Notes: generated by a model from the sequence alone, not told the origin. Positions 21,401 to 32,962 are shown, counted from the first letter of the stretch. The stretch is DNA of 64,000 nt from Lumbricus terrestris (GCA_949752735.1 OX457037.1:1510001-1574000); one strand, 5' to 3'. Numbers and translations are program-made.

Positions 21401-24400
21401 ACCATAGGATCAGGTGGCGGAACAGCTATTAAGGCGGGTGTAGTCTGGGCCGGGAATTGGAGGGTGGAGGATCAGATGAGACAGGGTAAGAGTTCGTGAA
21501 AAGGAGTGTCTTAAGTTTCGAATGAAAAACCCGAGGTGTGATGGATAGAGGAGCCTGAGGAAGGTTGTGGTGTGTGATTAGTAATGGTGGTGGGGGGACT
21601 GAAAAAGAATCGGAATTCAGGAGGCATATCATTCCAAAGGCGTGGTGCTGAGATTGATATGGCTCGGTTGGAGAACTTGAGATGACTTATAACCGGCGGT
21701 CGAGAAAGTGTAAGGCAGGCAGATGATCGGGTAGAATGGGTATCCTGGATGGTGAAGAGTTCGCGAAGATAACTGTGATTGCAAAGAGTTGTAGGTTAAG
21801 GAGAGAACTTTGAAGTGGATTCGCTCTGGGATTTTCAACCAGTGAAGTGACTTGAGGATGGGGGTGATGTGATGATGTCTGGGTGTTCTGGTGACGGCTC
21901 TAGCTAGAGAATTTTGAATGAGTTTGAGGCGCTTAAGTTGTGTGGAGTCAAGGTTTAAGAACAGAGAATTGCAATAGTCAACTTTTGAGTGGACGATGGA
22001 CGTAGCGATGGTGGAAGCAGTTTTGAAATCAAGCATAGGTCGGATGCGTCGGAGGTCCCGGATGTGCATGAAGCAGGAGCGCGATAGATTAGAGATGTGG
22101 TTAGAGAAGGAGAGGTGTGAATCAAACATTACACCAAGATTGCGGAAGGAGCATCAGAAGTAAAGGTAAGAGACGAAGAGTTAGTACGCCTATATCGCCA
22201 GATAGGCCTAGCTTTGTTTCCGTTTAAAATTATTTAGGCATATTCCATAACAACAAAAGTGATAACACATCTTAATAGGTGCACACTGAAATGATATAAA
22301 GAACCATAATTGAAGGAATTCAAAGACTTCAGTTGAAAGATAAAAATCGTAATAATAGTCGTTTTGTAGTTTCTCATTTCGTTGGTAGTTCAGTGGCGTC
22401 GAATCGAGAAGCACAGTTAGTTAACTAAGTAGGATGTAGGCCTACATAAGAATTGCGCAGGCATTCTTAGCATAGGCCTAGTGGCGCTTTTGCCTACACA
22501 ACGACACCGTCACAAAAGCGCGCAGACAAAATTAATGCGCATGGTGATTCTTCTCTGCTATTTCTGTCTGGTGTTATCTTCACCAGGTGAACCTCCAACG
22601 TGTGGCTGCAAAGCGATCAATACAACCAGGTTTACCCTAACCTGTACTCTGGTGTATGCCGACATCAATTACAACATAATCAATGCAACAATGAAATGGA
22701 CCATCAATGGTAATCCGTACCAGACCGACACTCCTCCGAGGACAGCGAGTACTTCGTATTACGTGTCAACATCAACCATGACAGTCACTGCCAACACTCC
22801 AATTACCTACGGATGCACTGTGACATTTACAAAGCCGACACCACAGTTCGCATACGTCGCACAGAATGCACCCACGTTCAACGCATCCTGCAGCATATCT
22901 AGTGAGTTAAACTCAGCATGCAATGTCATAGCATACTATTCGTTATTTTCTGCTCAAGTGTAACAATTATTTCATAGAACTGATAGTCTGAAAGAAGCAT
23001 TAATCATAATTTTCTTCAACGAGACGCACAATTGCTATATTGTGGCTAATTTTATCACCGCGAATAATTATATCAATGAACGCTTCGCTATTAACGAACT
23101 TTAACATTACACTGTTCCGAAAAGGTTATTGTGGAGGCTAGGGTGGTTCCATCGACAATGGCAACTTTTGAAGTTGTTCCTTCTTTATTCTCCAACCCAC
23201 CATTTGGTGATACGACTTATAGAGACTCTTTATCCAAAATATTTTCAAATTCCGAACGTATTTAGGACTGGCGCGAACCAGTTGAAGTTTAGATGATTGC
23301 GCATATTCGGGCAATTTCTTACTAATGAATAATGAACTATTTTGCTACTCACTTTTTAGCATAGCATTTGTCTTGGTCAGTAAATGAATCAGTCAATCAA
23401 TCGTTCAATCAATCAGAATTTATATATCGCCCCCTCAGGATGCCTACTCAGAGGCGCTCCCGGCCAAGATCAAGCGAAAAACAGTCTTTGACCGTTTTTA
23501 AAACTGAAAACAGTTTGAAAGGTGTCGAATAATCAATCTCCAGGTTGTTGGACCAACAACAGAGAAGGAATGGCTCTGCATTGTCAAAGTAAGAGTGAAA
23601 GTAACCATTGAGGCACCACTAACAGCAGAGTGCAGTGCGCGGATGCCTATGCAAGTGAAAAGTGGGAGGCAGAGCGCGCACAGATAAGACGGTGTTTAGC
23701 CTTATAAGCATCGCCACGCAAAAGATGCAGTCCTGAATGAAATGTACTGCGGGAAAGGAAAGGCTAAACAGTAAAGTATCAAGTCAAGCTGCTACTCCAA
23801 GTTGTTTAGTTGGTAGTGCCGCTAAATTTTTAAGACTTCCGAAAATGGCGTGTGTTCATTGTCGGAAAGAGAATTAGGTTGAGAGCTTCTAAATTTAGCA
23901 TGCCACCACAACAATTATTCTGAAATCATGCTGGAGAAGGTCTTAGGTCCTTATGATGCATCCTCGTTTCTCCAATATGGAGCAATCAGGTCGCTTTAAA
24001 GATTTCCGGCCCATTATATACCAGGCCACCTTTACCACACCCACAGAGGATGAGCAAACGACGACCAGGTCCCATGGAAGGACGAGGTTATTGAGTTTTC
24101 GGTGATGATTACTGATGAACTTCTTGAGCTATCTGCCATTTTTCTCGGTGACATTCCACCACATCGAATATGTTTCCGCTATCCAGCAGCTGTGCGTCGG
24201 GCTTTATGATGGTCACAGGTCAGAGCCATTTACACATTTAAAATGTGGATGTTCCTCTCACATTATGAGCCTTGACACGGTCTGTTGCCATTATCAACGA
24301 AATCACGGAAGTCTCGTGTCTTTCGTGTGGCGAACAAGTCTGGAAGTACTGAAGGAAGTGTCACTCTTTGTGACTCACATTATAATACCAAGTAGGCCTG

Positions 24401-27400
24401 CTGTTTCCAGAGCGCAGCGTCAACAGTTTCTCCCAACAATGACACGAATTCGCTATCCATGCTGCCCACCGACAAGAACAGGGAGGCTACTAAGGTTGCC
24501 ACAAGCACGTTTTTTCACTTCTAGGACTTGCCTGAGTTGCTGGTTAGGCTTGCGGTTTTTTTAACGATCATTTTTAATTGGATGAGAAGAGACTCATGGC
24601 AATGGCCTTAAAAGAAAATTCAGGTTCTGTGAGATCATTAGAACGAATCCCACCATTCCCTGAATCTGTAGCAAAACAGGATTCCACAATTTTATATATC
24701 CATCGTTAAATCACTCATGACATTCTTCAACTCTTTGGAACTGTCTGATGACTTTTTACAGTATGATCCAGGCCTATATAATTATTGGAGCTCGAATGTG
24801 ATAAAAGAGCCATGTGATTCTCAAATCCGTTAAAGTGGTTAACTGTATTGCGCTTCTGAGTAGATAATCTTGAAGAAGCGCTATACAAGTGTTTGAAATG
24901 AATGAATGAATGAATGTATCGCTGAAGTTGAGTAGACACTTCAGTTCAAAAATTTAGCACTTCACCAGCACAAATTGCAGAACAAAGGCAGTGTTCTGGC
25001 TACAGGTCGTAGGGAAACACAAGAGGCAATGCTATGAGCCAACCAAGACGGCAACCATCTAGTTGGTAAAAATCGAATGACTGACAAATTCATCGGAAAA
25101 TGTTGATATTCTCGACTACATTTTCATGACATTGTTGCCTTTAGAATTGTTGCAGTCAATGTCTTAAACTATCCAATATTTACTCATTCCGACATGACTG
25201 TAGTAACATTATTTAGAAAATTAATTAAATTGCATACCTCGGAATTTGTGGTTGACTAGTAGGCTATGCATTTATTACTAACATTGCCGTGTGTCGATGT
25301 CTTGATAAGATAGATGAAAACCATTACGAAATAAGGAAAATTTCGTCAGCTCCGCGCCAGTCCTAAATATTAATATTTTCTTATAATTTTTTTAACTGTT
25401 ATCTACTAACACCTGGCGTCACCAAATGGTGGGTTGGAGAACAAAATTAAACCACTTTCATTTTTTAGAACCACCCTAGTGGAGGCGCTACATAAATTCC
25501 ATAAAAGAGCATTGCTCAGTGGCGTAACTAGGAACTCGGGGGCCCCTAGACAAAATGTAAATTTTGAAATGTATTATCACTTACAGTGGCGTAACTATAG
25601 GAACTTGGGGGCCCCTCTGGGGCCTCTACACTCGGGGGCCCCTAGACTTTGTCTACCCAGTCTACCCTATTGTTACGCCACTGGCATTGCTCCTATAATA
25701 ATTATAGGATCAATGCTCTTTTGGGAGCGATCATATTATGATCGCTCCCATCAATAATTCAGTAACTGTCTTCTGAATTCTCATGCATCTCCATTCCCCC
25801 ACACTGCTCTCCGTCTCTGCATATAATTTCTGTTAATTTTCACATTTTATTTCCAGTTAGTTCACCGATGTCGCCACTCACCAATCATCATCTGCCTCAC
25901 GATCTTCCACATGCAGAATCTTTATTGCAAGTCAAAATCGCATTTCTCATATATTTTCGTTAATATATAGTCCATCCTATTCTAGACTATTCCTTACAAT
26001 GTATTTCGTTCACAACTAGACGCACATTAGCTGTTTCTCTGACTTTTATCTCTGAACTCTATGACAACCATATTCGAATATCCACTGGACAGAGATCTTT
26101 GGAAAACTTCTACGATGCCACGTGTTCCAGATATCGCGAATATGCGGGTGCCTAATAACTGTTAGCTTTAGAGTTGCGATTTGAATTTAGGCTATGTTTT
26201 GCGATAACAAAAAGTGCAACTAAACCACCAACAACGACGACTCAACTGTCGTTGTCCCTCTGATGTAAACCAGACGACTTGGTCAGCGTACACTCAACCA
26301 CCAATGGCCTACAGTAGGCCTAGGCTACCATTCCGCCAATTTAATTTTTAAATAACTCAACACATTTTGGAGCAGCACGTTCATTTCCTGCAAGACCATG
26401 ACGATAAAGCAGGTGACCGTCCACCAGTATATATAAGTCAGATGCGAGTCAAACTTCAAGATTATGAGCCACAGCCGAAGGCCTTACCCAAGTTCAGAAA
26501 GAATCTGATGGCCCATGTCAAACAAATGGCTGCATCCATTGCCTGCACATCGAACACCATAAGAGGTCGATCATTCTAGGGTCAATCAAGCGGAAGCAGA
26601 ATTCATCCATCTGTGACATTTGCAGACGCTGTCAAGTCACGGTCGACTGCTGAACTGCGATTTATTGATGTAGAAATGCGATGAAAATCCAAGAGCTCTT
26701 CGAAATCATTGATTTTTAGTAAAAGCAGAAAATGTCCAAAGCCCAGATCCGAGAGAGCAATCCAAATGCGGTCGCTGCGCTACTCGAAGAATCACGTACA
26801 CCACTATCGACCATTCCACCTCTTACGTTTGTTTTCAGCAGTACTCAGTTTTAAAAATATATGCAAGCTTACGCGGAAGTAGAAGCCAGGTTGGTGAGTT
26901 TATGAAAATTCAAAGAAAAACAAAAAAAATAGTCATATTATGTATAACAATCGGCATTATTATTTTCAGCATGTTCGAATTATACAGCAACGACCAAACC
27001 TACAACGCTGACATCGACAAAGGAACCAACCACAACTGTAACAGCGATTGGTTCCTCAACTGAAGGAACCACAACTGAAGGAACCACAACTGAAGGAACC
27101 ACAACTGAAGGAACCACAACTGAAGGAACCACAACTGAAGGAACCAAAACTGAAGGAACCACAACTGAAGGAACCACAACTGAAGGAACCACAACTGAAG
27201 GAAGCACTCAGGCATCGGTGACAGCCACTCCTCCGCCGAATACTGGTAGGCCAACTTTATTGGTCTTCTTAATTTTCACGTGCAGGTCTCGGTTACACTG
27301 CATTATTGCTTAACCACATAAGTGTCTGGTTCTTTAGACACATTTAGTTTGAACCGGAGTTTCTCTACTGAGTCGTGGGCACTACACAAATCTAATTGAT

Positions 27401-29981
27401 GACCATGTGAAACAATACGATAACATGTAGACTACAGATCTATATCTATAAAAGAGAATGTGGCGGTGCATCTATATTTCTCTTGTATTGTATTGTATTG
27501 TATTGTATTTAGGTATCTATTTATAAAGCGCCTCCAGTAGGGCGAACCGTTCAGAAGCGCTTCAAGTGAGCAAGAGAAGAGAGAAAGAAGAAGAAAAATG
27601 CCTTCAGTTGTGTAGAGCGAATAGAGGGTTTGGAAAGAGCATTCCAAAGAGAAGGACCAATTGAGACAAATGATCGAGACTGAGTCACAACAGTTCTAGA
27701 GCAGGGGTTCTCAAACTGTGGTGCGCGTACCCCTGGGGGTACGCCAGGCGCCGGTAGGGGGTACGCGAAAAAATCCCAGAAATATAAATTTTTCTTTGAG
27801 TTTATGTGCTTTATCCATTTTTCCTTGATTAGCAATGATTTCTAACGCTGCTACATAGAACAGCATCGTCATTTATTTTTTTCACAACATATGATTAGAC
27901 TCACATACTAAGCTTATAGGCCTAGCCCTAGTGCATGCAACATATTTATGTTTGGGCCTGCCGCCTATCACTTTAAATTTGAAACAAAATAATGTATAGG
28001 CCAAAATGATTGAAAGAACCGAAGTCAGAAATTCTCGACGTATTAGCCTACAGAGCTCAAATAGGAGAGCGGAAATGGCCAAAGGATTAATTTCTAGTGA
28101 AGCTTTCTGTGATTCTTTTCAGCACATATCATATAGGCTAATTATATATCTGTTTGAAATTAGTTTTTAAGCTATTCTTGCTTTCAAAAATAAATATGGC
28201 CTAAATTTGCGTTTGAAATTGACAAATATTATAACAGTTCTAAACGACACCCGCATTAACATCTACTCTGACCCTACTCTATTTTGTATTTAAAATCTGT
28301 GTTAGTCAAAACAAGCACACGACAATATAGCGCTATAGGTTAGCTCTGCCTTGCAGGGATTAGGCCTATAGTCCAAATTTCCCTTTTTGTTGATATGATT
28401 GCATGATTAAAACTATATGCATATCATCATATGATACATTTTGCTCCATGTACACGACTCTCATACATCATGCAATGATCAGAAGAACTTTTAGTTGTCA
28501 CTGCAATGGGGGACTTCGCAATGGCATTTTACTTCTGATCCGACTTTGCTGGGGGTACGCCATCGTTCGATTTTTTACTTGGGGGTACAATGAAAATAAA
28601 GTTTGAGAACCCCTGTTCTAGAGCGAAGAACCAAGAGTCAAGTCTGTTGGATGAACGAAGTGGACGGTTGGAGGAAGCCGAGTGTGGAAGAGGTAAAACA
28701 TCAGCCAGAAATTTCGGTACAAAATCCCGTTGGGCCTTGAGGATCAGCGGGGATCAACGTTAATCAGTGTATTTTGAGTTAATTATTTTGACTGTCTTTG
28801 AAAGTGGAAAACAATAGTTTCTATGCCCATAATAATCATTATTTGCAACTTCTGCATTCATGAGGACGAAAGTCATTTTTAGTTGCAGGAGTTTAAATGG
28901 ATGATCTTTCTCCGATAGGCCTACCCAGACACTTTGTGAAGGAGCAAACAAATTCTGATATTCATGATTGTTAAGCAATAATTATTACACGATAACCTTC
29001 ATTCATTCATTCATTAATTCATTCATTCATTCACTCATTCACTCGTTCATTCCCCATATTTCATCATCAAATATTTAGCCAATGCCAGTTATCTCACGGA
29101 TTGCAACGAAGACTTGTGGTCAGTATAAGTAGCCTAGGCATAAGGACAACAAAATCTGCGTTGTCGCTGTCCCATCTATGCCACTTACCAGCGTTTAGAT
29201 ATCCTGATGACTGTGGCAAAGTAATATTGTTAATTGAGCATGATCCTACAATAATTATTATTATTGCTACTTGTATAATGAGTCAACACTTCCTGCGATG
29301 CACAAACGTTCATAATCAAGAGGTCAACACGTTATCAGTCCATGTGTGTTAACTGCATCTTCAGTATGACACACTGATGAGAAGATGTTTGTTTTAAACT
29401 GTGCAGAGTGCGTGTGTACGCCGAGTACAACCTGTCCTACTCCAGACCAAATCTGCACAAAGACAAGCGAATGTCGGGCGGGTAAGATTATATTTATGAA
29501 GTCATTCAAAATTGTCACATCTCTGAATTCGGTAAATAAAAAACAAAGCTGCAACAGATGAGGAATTGACAGGACTGCTCATTTTTTTATACAAGCAGCA
29601 TTGATATTCAATTCTAGAATTCTGTCACTTTGCGTTCCAGATGGATCCAATTTGACGGACGTCTACAGCGAGTGTGTCGTGAAGGCCGAGTCGTATGCAA
29701 GATGTGACAACTGTTGTTCCGATGCTTTGATCTGTGGAGTTGTTGTCACTCTGAGGAACGACAGTCGTTGGTTGATATACGATCCTCAATGTGATGATAA
29801 CAAATGTGAAATGTCTGTCGTTAGCGCATCTTGTATGTCCAACAAATGGAAGCAGCTGTCGGAGAGAAAGGTCACAATATCTGGAGTTCGTAACTACGTA
29901 CAGGCGGGATATAGCGTTCAATTCGGTCTGAATGTGACCGATTGCAGCGATTCGTGTAAGAGAATGATGAGTCTGCCGTAG
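18416..29981 (+). CDS. Gene B: secreted two-Ig, TEG-repeat stalk, Cys-rich protein
   Basis: Joined exons: 18416-18485, 20678-20998, 22587-22901, 26970-27245, 29407-29481, 29641-29981; about 465 residues, open throughout, all introns GT-AG and phase 1. Order: signal peptide (MMANLQFKFLLTCLCLLVA), Ig-like 1, Ig-like 2 with canonical Cys-Trp-Cys core, 92-codon stalk with ten TEGTT units, five-Cys linker and ten-Cys C-terminal domain. Two in-frame ATGs (18416 and 18419) begin the signal peptide. The TATA box and 3' region support a complete gene. No membrane anchor; secretion is inferred. Its intron 1 carries a 1-kb block inverted relative to A and C. Function is unknown; layout suggests humoral recognition or mucus-associated defence. 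Confidence 0.85.
18486..19392 (+). other. Gene B intron 1, first part
   Basis: Matches gene C intron 1 (44226-45000 and 47036-47154). Contains A-rich segments with repeated AAAACG / GGAAACGG motifs. The piggyBac-type empty site AAATTAAGAAA is at 19253-19263. Confidence 0.6.
19510..19714. mobile_element. hAT-like MITE (CAAGGCCGTAGC ends)
   Basis: 205 bp. Ends CAAGGCCGTAGC and GCTACGGCCTTG, perfect 8-bp duplication TCCACTCT (19502-19509, 19715-19722). Internal copies of CACCCCCCGAAAT. Gene C shows the related empty site, inverted (near 48665). A relative lies at 62137-62364. Confidence 0.9.
19993..20019. repeat. (AC)n microsatellite
   Basis: Uninterrupted AC dinucleotides within the inverted block. 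Confidence 0.95.
20678..20998 (+). CDS. Gene B exon 2: Ig-like domain 1
   Basis: 321 bases, acceptor TTTCAG ending 20677, donor GTAAGT at 20999. Same domain as A exon 2; begins VDGQCATPPVNQAYYEGTNY. Lacks the F-strand Cys (STAGLYVINPNGTN). N-glycosylation candidates: NYT, NKS, NGT. Confidence 0.87.
21183..22182 (-). mobile_element. 5'-truncated LINE, antisense in gene B intron 2
   Basis: The complement matches the LINE at 55532-56466. On the minus strand a frame reads MFDSHLSFSNHISNLSRSC and runs through LKIPERIHFKVLSLTYNSLQ, intact where the 55900 copy has a stop. The 3' tail (complement of GTAATCGTAATCGTAAT) is at 21183. A segment of about 80 bp is tandemly duplicated (GCGTTGAGTTAGAAGGGTT at about 21261 and 21343). 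Confidence 0.88.
22183..22586 (+). other. Gene B intron 2, distal part
   Basis: Matches gene C around 51670-51950 (GATAACACATCTTAATA, AAAGAACCATAATT). No coding sequence or element recognised, apart from open reading sequence that continues upstream from exon 3 by chance. Confidence 0.5.
22587..22901 (+). CDS. Gene B exon 3: Ig-like domain 2
   Basis: 315 bases, acceptor CACCAG ending 22586, donor GTGAGT at 22902. Core residues: LTCTL, MKWTING, ITYGCTVTF. Reading into intron 3 adds about 19 codons (SELNSACNVIAYYSLFSAQV, then stop). Gene C has an almost identical extension, so intron retention would give a short soluble two-Ig form. Confidence 0.88.
23139..25478. mobile_element. hAT-like element (TAGGGTGGTTC ends) in gene B intron 3
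   Basis: 2340 bp. TAGGGTGGTTCC and, reversed, TAGGGTGGTTCT; a subterminal TCTCCAACCCACCATTTGG is also inverted at the right end. Perfect 8-bp duplication GTGGAGGC (23131-23138, 25479-25486). Genes A and C have the empty site (GGAAGCGCTACATAAATTC in C). ORFs inside are short. A SINE-like fragment sits at 23390-23480. Confidence 0.9.
23390..23480 (+). mobile_element. SINE-like fragment (TATATCGCCCC...CAGAGGCGCTCCCGGCC)
   Basis: A short dispersed repeat: TCAATCAATC, TTTATATATCGCCCCCT, CTACTCAGAGGCGCTCCC, GATCAAGCGAAAAA. A near-identical copy is at 51967-52050. Confidence 0.6.
25517..25683. mobile_element. hAT-like MITE (CAGTGGCGTAACTA ends)
   Basis: 167 bp. Ends CAGTGGCGTAACTAGG and GTTACGCCACTG, perfect 8-bp duplication GCATTGCT (25509-25516, 25684-25691). 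A second internal CAGTGGCGTAACTA suggests a composite of two copies. Confidence 0.9.
25692..26969 (+). other. Gene B intron 3, distal part
   Basis: Aligns with gene C 58140-59761, including the AAATGGCTGCATCCATTGCC region that holds an insertion in C. A short open frame at 26367-26579 has a partial counterpart in C (58705-58911), but the two diverge by frame and stop, so it is not called as a gene. Confidence 0.5.
26970..27245 (+). CDS. Gene B exon 4: Thr/Glu/Gly stalk
   Basis: 276 bases (92 codons), acceptor TTTCAG ending 26969, donor GTAGGC at 27246, phase 1. Starts with Cys, then SNYTATTKPTTLTSTKEPTT, ten 15-bp TEGTT units (one with Lys) and a PPPNTG end. Likely O-glycosylated. The gene C equivalent has only three degenerate units. 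Confidence 0.83.
27059..27205 (+). repeat. 15-bp coding repeat (ACTGAAGGAACCACA), ten copies
   Basis: Near-perfect tandem array encoding TEGTT. Codon-level identity between units indicates recent expansion. Confidence 0.93.
27512..28752 (-). mobile_element. Dispersed retroelement-like insertion, split by a hAT element
   Basis: Absent from gene C at the same place, where the TATTGTATTG tract runs straight into TTCAATGGC. Starts TATTTATAAAGCGCCTCC and carries GAAGCGCTTCAAGTGAGCAA. Continues after the nested hAT with GAACCAAGAGTCAAGTCTG to GGGCCTTGAGGATC. The family is not identified; orientation is a guess. Confidence 0.5.
27702..28615. mobile_element. hAT-like element (CAGGGGTTCTCAAACTGTGG ends)
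   Basis: 914 bp. Ends CAGGGGTTCTCAAACT and AGTTTGAGAACCCCTG complement-type; GGGGGTACGCC phrases next to both ends. Perfect 8-bp duplication TTCTAGAG (27694-27701, 28616-28623). CAGGGGTTCTCAA is a classic hAT terminus in animals. No transposase frame. Confidence 0.92.
28753..29406 (+). other. Gene B intron 4, distal part
   Basis: Aligns with the same region of A and C. Contains a (TTCA)n tract near 29000 that is longer in C. No element seen. Confidence 0.6.
29407..29481 (+). CDS. Gene B exon 5: five-Cys linker
   Basis: 75 bases, acceptor GTGCAG ending 29406, donor GTAAGA at 29482, phase 1 both ends. Reads ECVCTPSTTCPTPDQICTKT then SECRA. Matches A except for the first residue and two others. 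Confidence 0.84.
29641..29981 (+). CDS. Gene B exon 6: C-terminal ten-Cys domain and stop
   Basis: 341 bases, acceptor TTCCAG ending 29640, stop TAG 29979-29981. Very close to A exon 6; among the differences is VRNYVQ where A has VGDYVQ. All ten cysteines kept. Family not recognised. Confidence 0.88.
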
Positions 29982-30447
29982 CAACAGAAACAGACCAAGA
30001 AAGGTTCATCTGTGGTGACGCTATTAACAATCATTTTAGCTCAATTGGCACCGTAGGTTATAATTTCTTGATCGAACACATTGTCAAAAATAACATTTTA
30101 GTGACAACATAATATGTAAAACGGTTGTCTCGTCCATGTCCTATGAACTGAATTTAGTTGACAATCCAAACATTGTTGCATCTAGAATGGGCGATTACTT
30201 GCGAACTGGATAATTCAATGTTTAATTTGTTCTGATTATTGTGATCGATTGCAACGAATCGTGTATGGACAGCCGAAGCAGTAAGCTTACTAGATAGAAA
30301 CGTTTATGTGTAATGACGCCAATTACTAGGTCACACAGTGAGTTCTTATTTGATGATGGATTACGTTTTTTGATTAAACATCATCTATTGTTTCCAGTTT
30401 TATGCACCTGAGTCGCTGCTTGACCGAATTAGTTGTAGACAATCGAC

Positions 30448-30453
30448 AATAAA
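30448..30453 (+). terminator. Possible poly(A) signal of gene B
   Basis: AATAAA 467 bases after the stop, before the shared LINE fragment. A candidate only. Confidence 0.35.
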
Positions 30454-30879
30454 ATTGAAATTTGTAAGTGTTGTAAGTTGCTTTTTAGAAAATCAAAGAC
30501 GAATGACTCATCCAAACTCTGTGATTTAAAACTGCTGAATATGGATGATTTTGAGCAGAGTGAAAAAAGATATTGCGATTTAGCTTCCATGCTTTCTTTC
30601 ACTCTTGATTAATACAAAATTCATTCTTATTAAACTGTAAGCCTACCTGCTTTTTGCCACTGGCCTAGATAACGATGAACTCAACCTTTGATATATTGCA
30701 TAATATGATTGTCGACATTAAATTTTGTCCACATCTGCAGCGTAGAAAATGAGTTAGAGACTTGATCAGTCTGCAATATAAAAATAATGTGGAAGACCCA
30801 CTGTCTAGATGTCATCTCTTTTCAAATTAGATATTAGATGGAAGACAACCACTTATTCACCATGGCAATTATGCAGAGG

Positions 30880-31405
30880 CACGATGCACTTACCAACTCA
30901 CCAGATGGCATTTGGAAGTATATACCATCAGTCCTATAACTTACCTTCAGCACACTTCTTTCCTCATTACCCTCCTGTCTCCGTCAGTTTTTCACCATCC
31001 AACCGCTCTCTTCAACCTGTTCTTCTTCCACCCAAATTGATACATAGCCCGCATTTTTGAAAAATATTCCCTTGTTTTAAGCCAGATATCTGCCCCACCT
31101 TACAAACACTCAAGCCTCACCTCTTAAAATCGCTCCACATGTATTTAACTCACAACTGAAACCATTGCTTATCACAAATGCTATTCTGATCACAGCTCGT
31201 CTCCTCACCGATTTCACCATTTTCAACTGTAAACATCACCCACCTTAGCCGTTTGTCTGTCTGCCTGACTGACTCTCCGAATCTTGACCCACTGCTTATC
31301 GATTTGATTTTGAATAGGTTAAGCGCCTGTGAGTGAGCTGGTTTCGTGACTTCGCTTGTGGGCGCTGCAGAAATCTCTAAATTGTGATTACGATTAAACA
31401 GATAG
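30880..31405 (+). mobile_element. LINE 3'-end fragment downstream of gene B
   Basis: The same copy as downstream of A and C: CTTCAACCTGTTCTTCTTCC, CCAGATATCTGCCCC, CTCTTAAAATCGCTCC, GGGCGCTGCAGAAATCTCTA and a GATTACGATTAAACAG tail. A fragment of ORF2 C-terminus plus 3'UTR. Confidence 0.7.
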
Positions 31406-31897
31406 CATCTATGTACTAACGGAGACAGAGAAGCCGATAAAGCTCTGATGCTAGCTCTTGAGGTAGTACAAACTGTCTAGTTAGTCATGTTGTTGGCAAT
31501 TAAATAATCGCTGAATGTGATAGCTGTGGTGTGTACTCCTTCACCAGTCATTTAGGGCTGGGAAACATAACACACATGAAAGATAACATTATTGATTTGA
31601 TAATTAGGCCCTATAAAATTATCTTAATTAAGCAATTAAATACAGTATACACAATTGACAATTAAAACTGATCGCCAATAATAATCATAATCAGGTATAA
31701 AAAGAATGAAAATTAAAAATAGGACCCGAGTTTATTGTAACAGAGGAATGGATAAGACAACGCGCAATGCCGTAATAATAATTCCGTATAATAATACAGA
31801 CTGACGCATGCAAGTATAACGATTAGCCACAATTTAACCTTCGTTAGCAATAACTTGTTAGTCTAGGCCTAATAATAAAAATGAAACTGATAATAAC
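31406..31897. other. Intergenic, no feature recognised
   Basis: AT-rich; nothing coding and no clear repeat boundary. Confidence 0.5.
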
Positions 31898-32629
31898 GGT
31901 GTACGGACCATTGCTCATAGGCTGATTGCTCATAGGCTTATTGCTCATAGGCTTATTGCTCATATGGCTTATTGGTCATAGGGTCTATTGGTCATAGGTT
32001 TTTTTGGTCATATGGCTCATTGCTCATAGGCTGATTGGTCATAATAATTTACAAGTTAAACTAGTCGAGTGAAGTTATAGAAAAGAAAACACTGATTGAA
32101 ATAGAAAGAAACATTTACTAGGTCATGTCATTGCTCACATTTAAAGAAAACTGTTAAAGTAAAAGATTGATCACTAATAACTATAATGTGTAATTGTTCA
32201 AATATAAAGAACGTTAAACTTTTTAACAATTAGATTGTTCACTACTTCAGATGTCAAACTTTTACTAGGTCATGTAAATGATCAAATATAAAAACAGTCA
32301 AACGTCTTAACTACAAGAGTGTTCACTAATTCAGATGTACAATACAGGATTGTTCATTGTCTTATAAAAAATTATGTCCACGTCCACATAGTTTACTACT
32401 TAAAATATAAGTAGGCCTACGACACGGCACGAAGATAGGCGAGGATGTTGGTTTTCCATATCGCCAAAGGTATATTTGTTTTAAACATAGGCCTAAGTTC
32501 GTTGTATTTTGGACATATGACCAATGAGCCTATGACCAATAGACCCTATGACCAATAAGTCTTATGAGCAATAAGCCTATGAGCAATAAGCCTATGAGCA
32601 ATCAGCCTACGAGCAATGGTCCTAGAGCC
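31898..32629. mobile_element. Fold-back element, ATTGCTCATAGGCT phrase family
   Basis: About 732 bp. The left arm holds seven or more variants of TTGCTCATAGGCTGA / TTGGTCATAGGG; the right arm is the mirror-ordered complement (CCTATGAGCAATAAG, CCTATGACCAATAGA). Outer ends GGTGTACGGACCATTGCTC and, reversed, GCTCTAGGACCATTGCTC. Possible imperfect 9-bp flank duplication GATAATAAC / GATAATTAT. The core has repeated ACTAGGTCATGT and ATCAAATATAAA segments. No ORF. Confidence 0.82.
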
Positions 32630-32692
32630 GATAATTATAATAATAATATAAAAAAATTAAAATCATAATAATAATAGGCCTAATAACAATAA

Positions 32693-32889
32693 TAATAATT
32701 TCCGGTGACCCACTTGAGACAAACCACCCTTTCCAGCGCTTTTCCATTTGCATTCGACGTTTTAATGCCGTGGCCTTCAGAGGCACATTTGTGGACTTTA
32801 GTGGGGACGAGGCTCGGTAGTTTAAGAATTTTAATCTTAGGATAGCTTTTAAAAACCTGAGGGATCATAATATTATATACCTCGGGTGA

Positions 32890-32960
<71 letters not shown>
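32693..32960 (+). mobile_element. Truncated non-LTR retrotransposon copy 1 with (AAT)n tail
   Basis: One frame gives PFQRFSICIRRFNAVAFRGT and soon a stop, then GAGGGATCA...ACCTCGGGT and a pure AAT run of about 70 bp (32889-32960). The F-Q-R-[IF]-S-x-x-I-[QR]-R-F-N-A pattern recurs in the following copies and marks the C-terminus of the same retrotransposon protein. Confidence 0.65.

Positions 32961-32962
<2 letters not shown>

Noticed and set aside
2587..22901. Exon 3 of genes A and B start and end at coordinates exactly 20000 apart
   Set aside because: Exons 2 and 4 of the two genes are not offset by 20000, so this is coincidence and not a copied segment.
24115..24564. 149-codon open frame inside the hAT-like element at 23139
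   Set aside because: No recognisable transposase motifs (no hAT dimerisation C-terminus, no zinc finger) and Cys-rich, low-complexity end; treated as chance.
26367..26579. 70-codon open frame in gene B intron 3, partly similar to 58705-58911 in gene C
   Set aside because: Similarity reflects paralogous introns; the two frames diverge and have no splice or conservation pattern of a coding exon.
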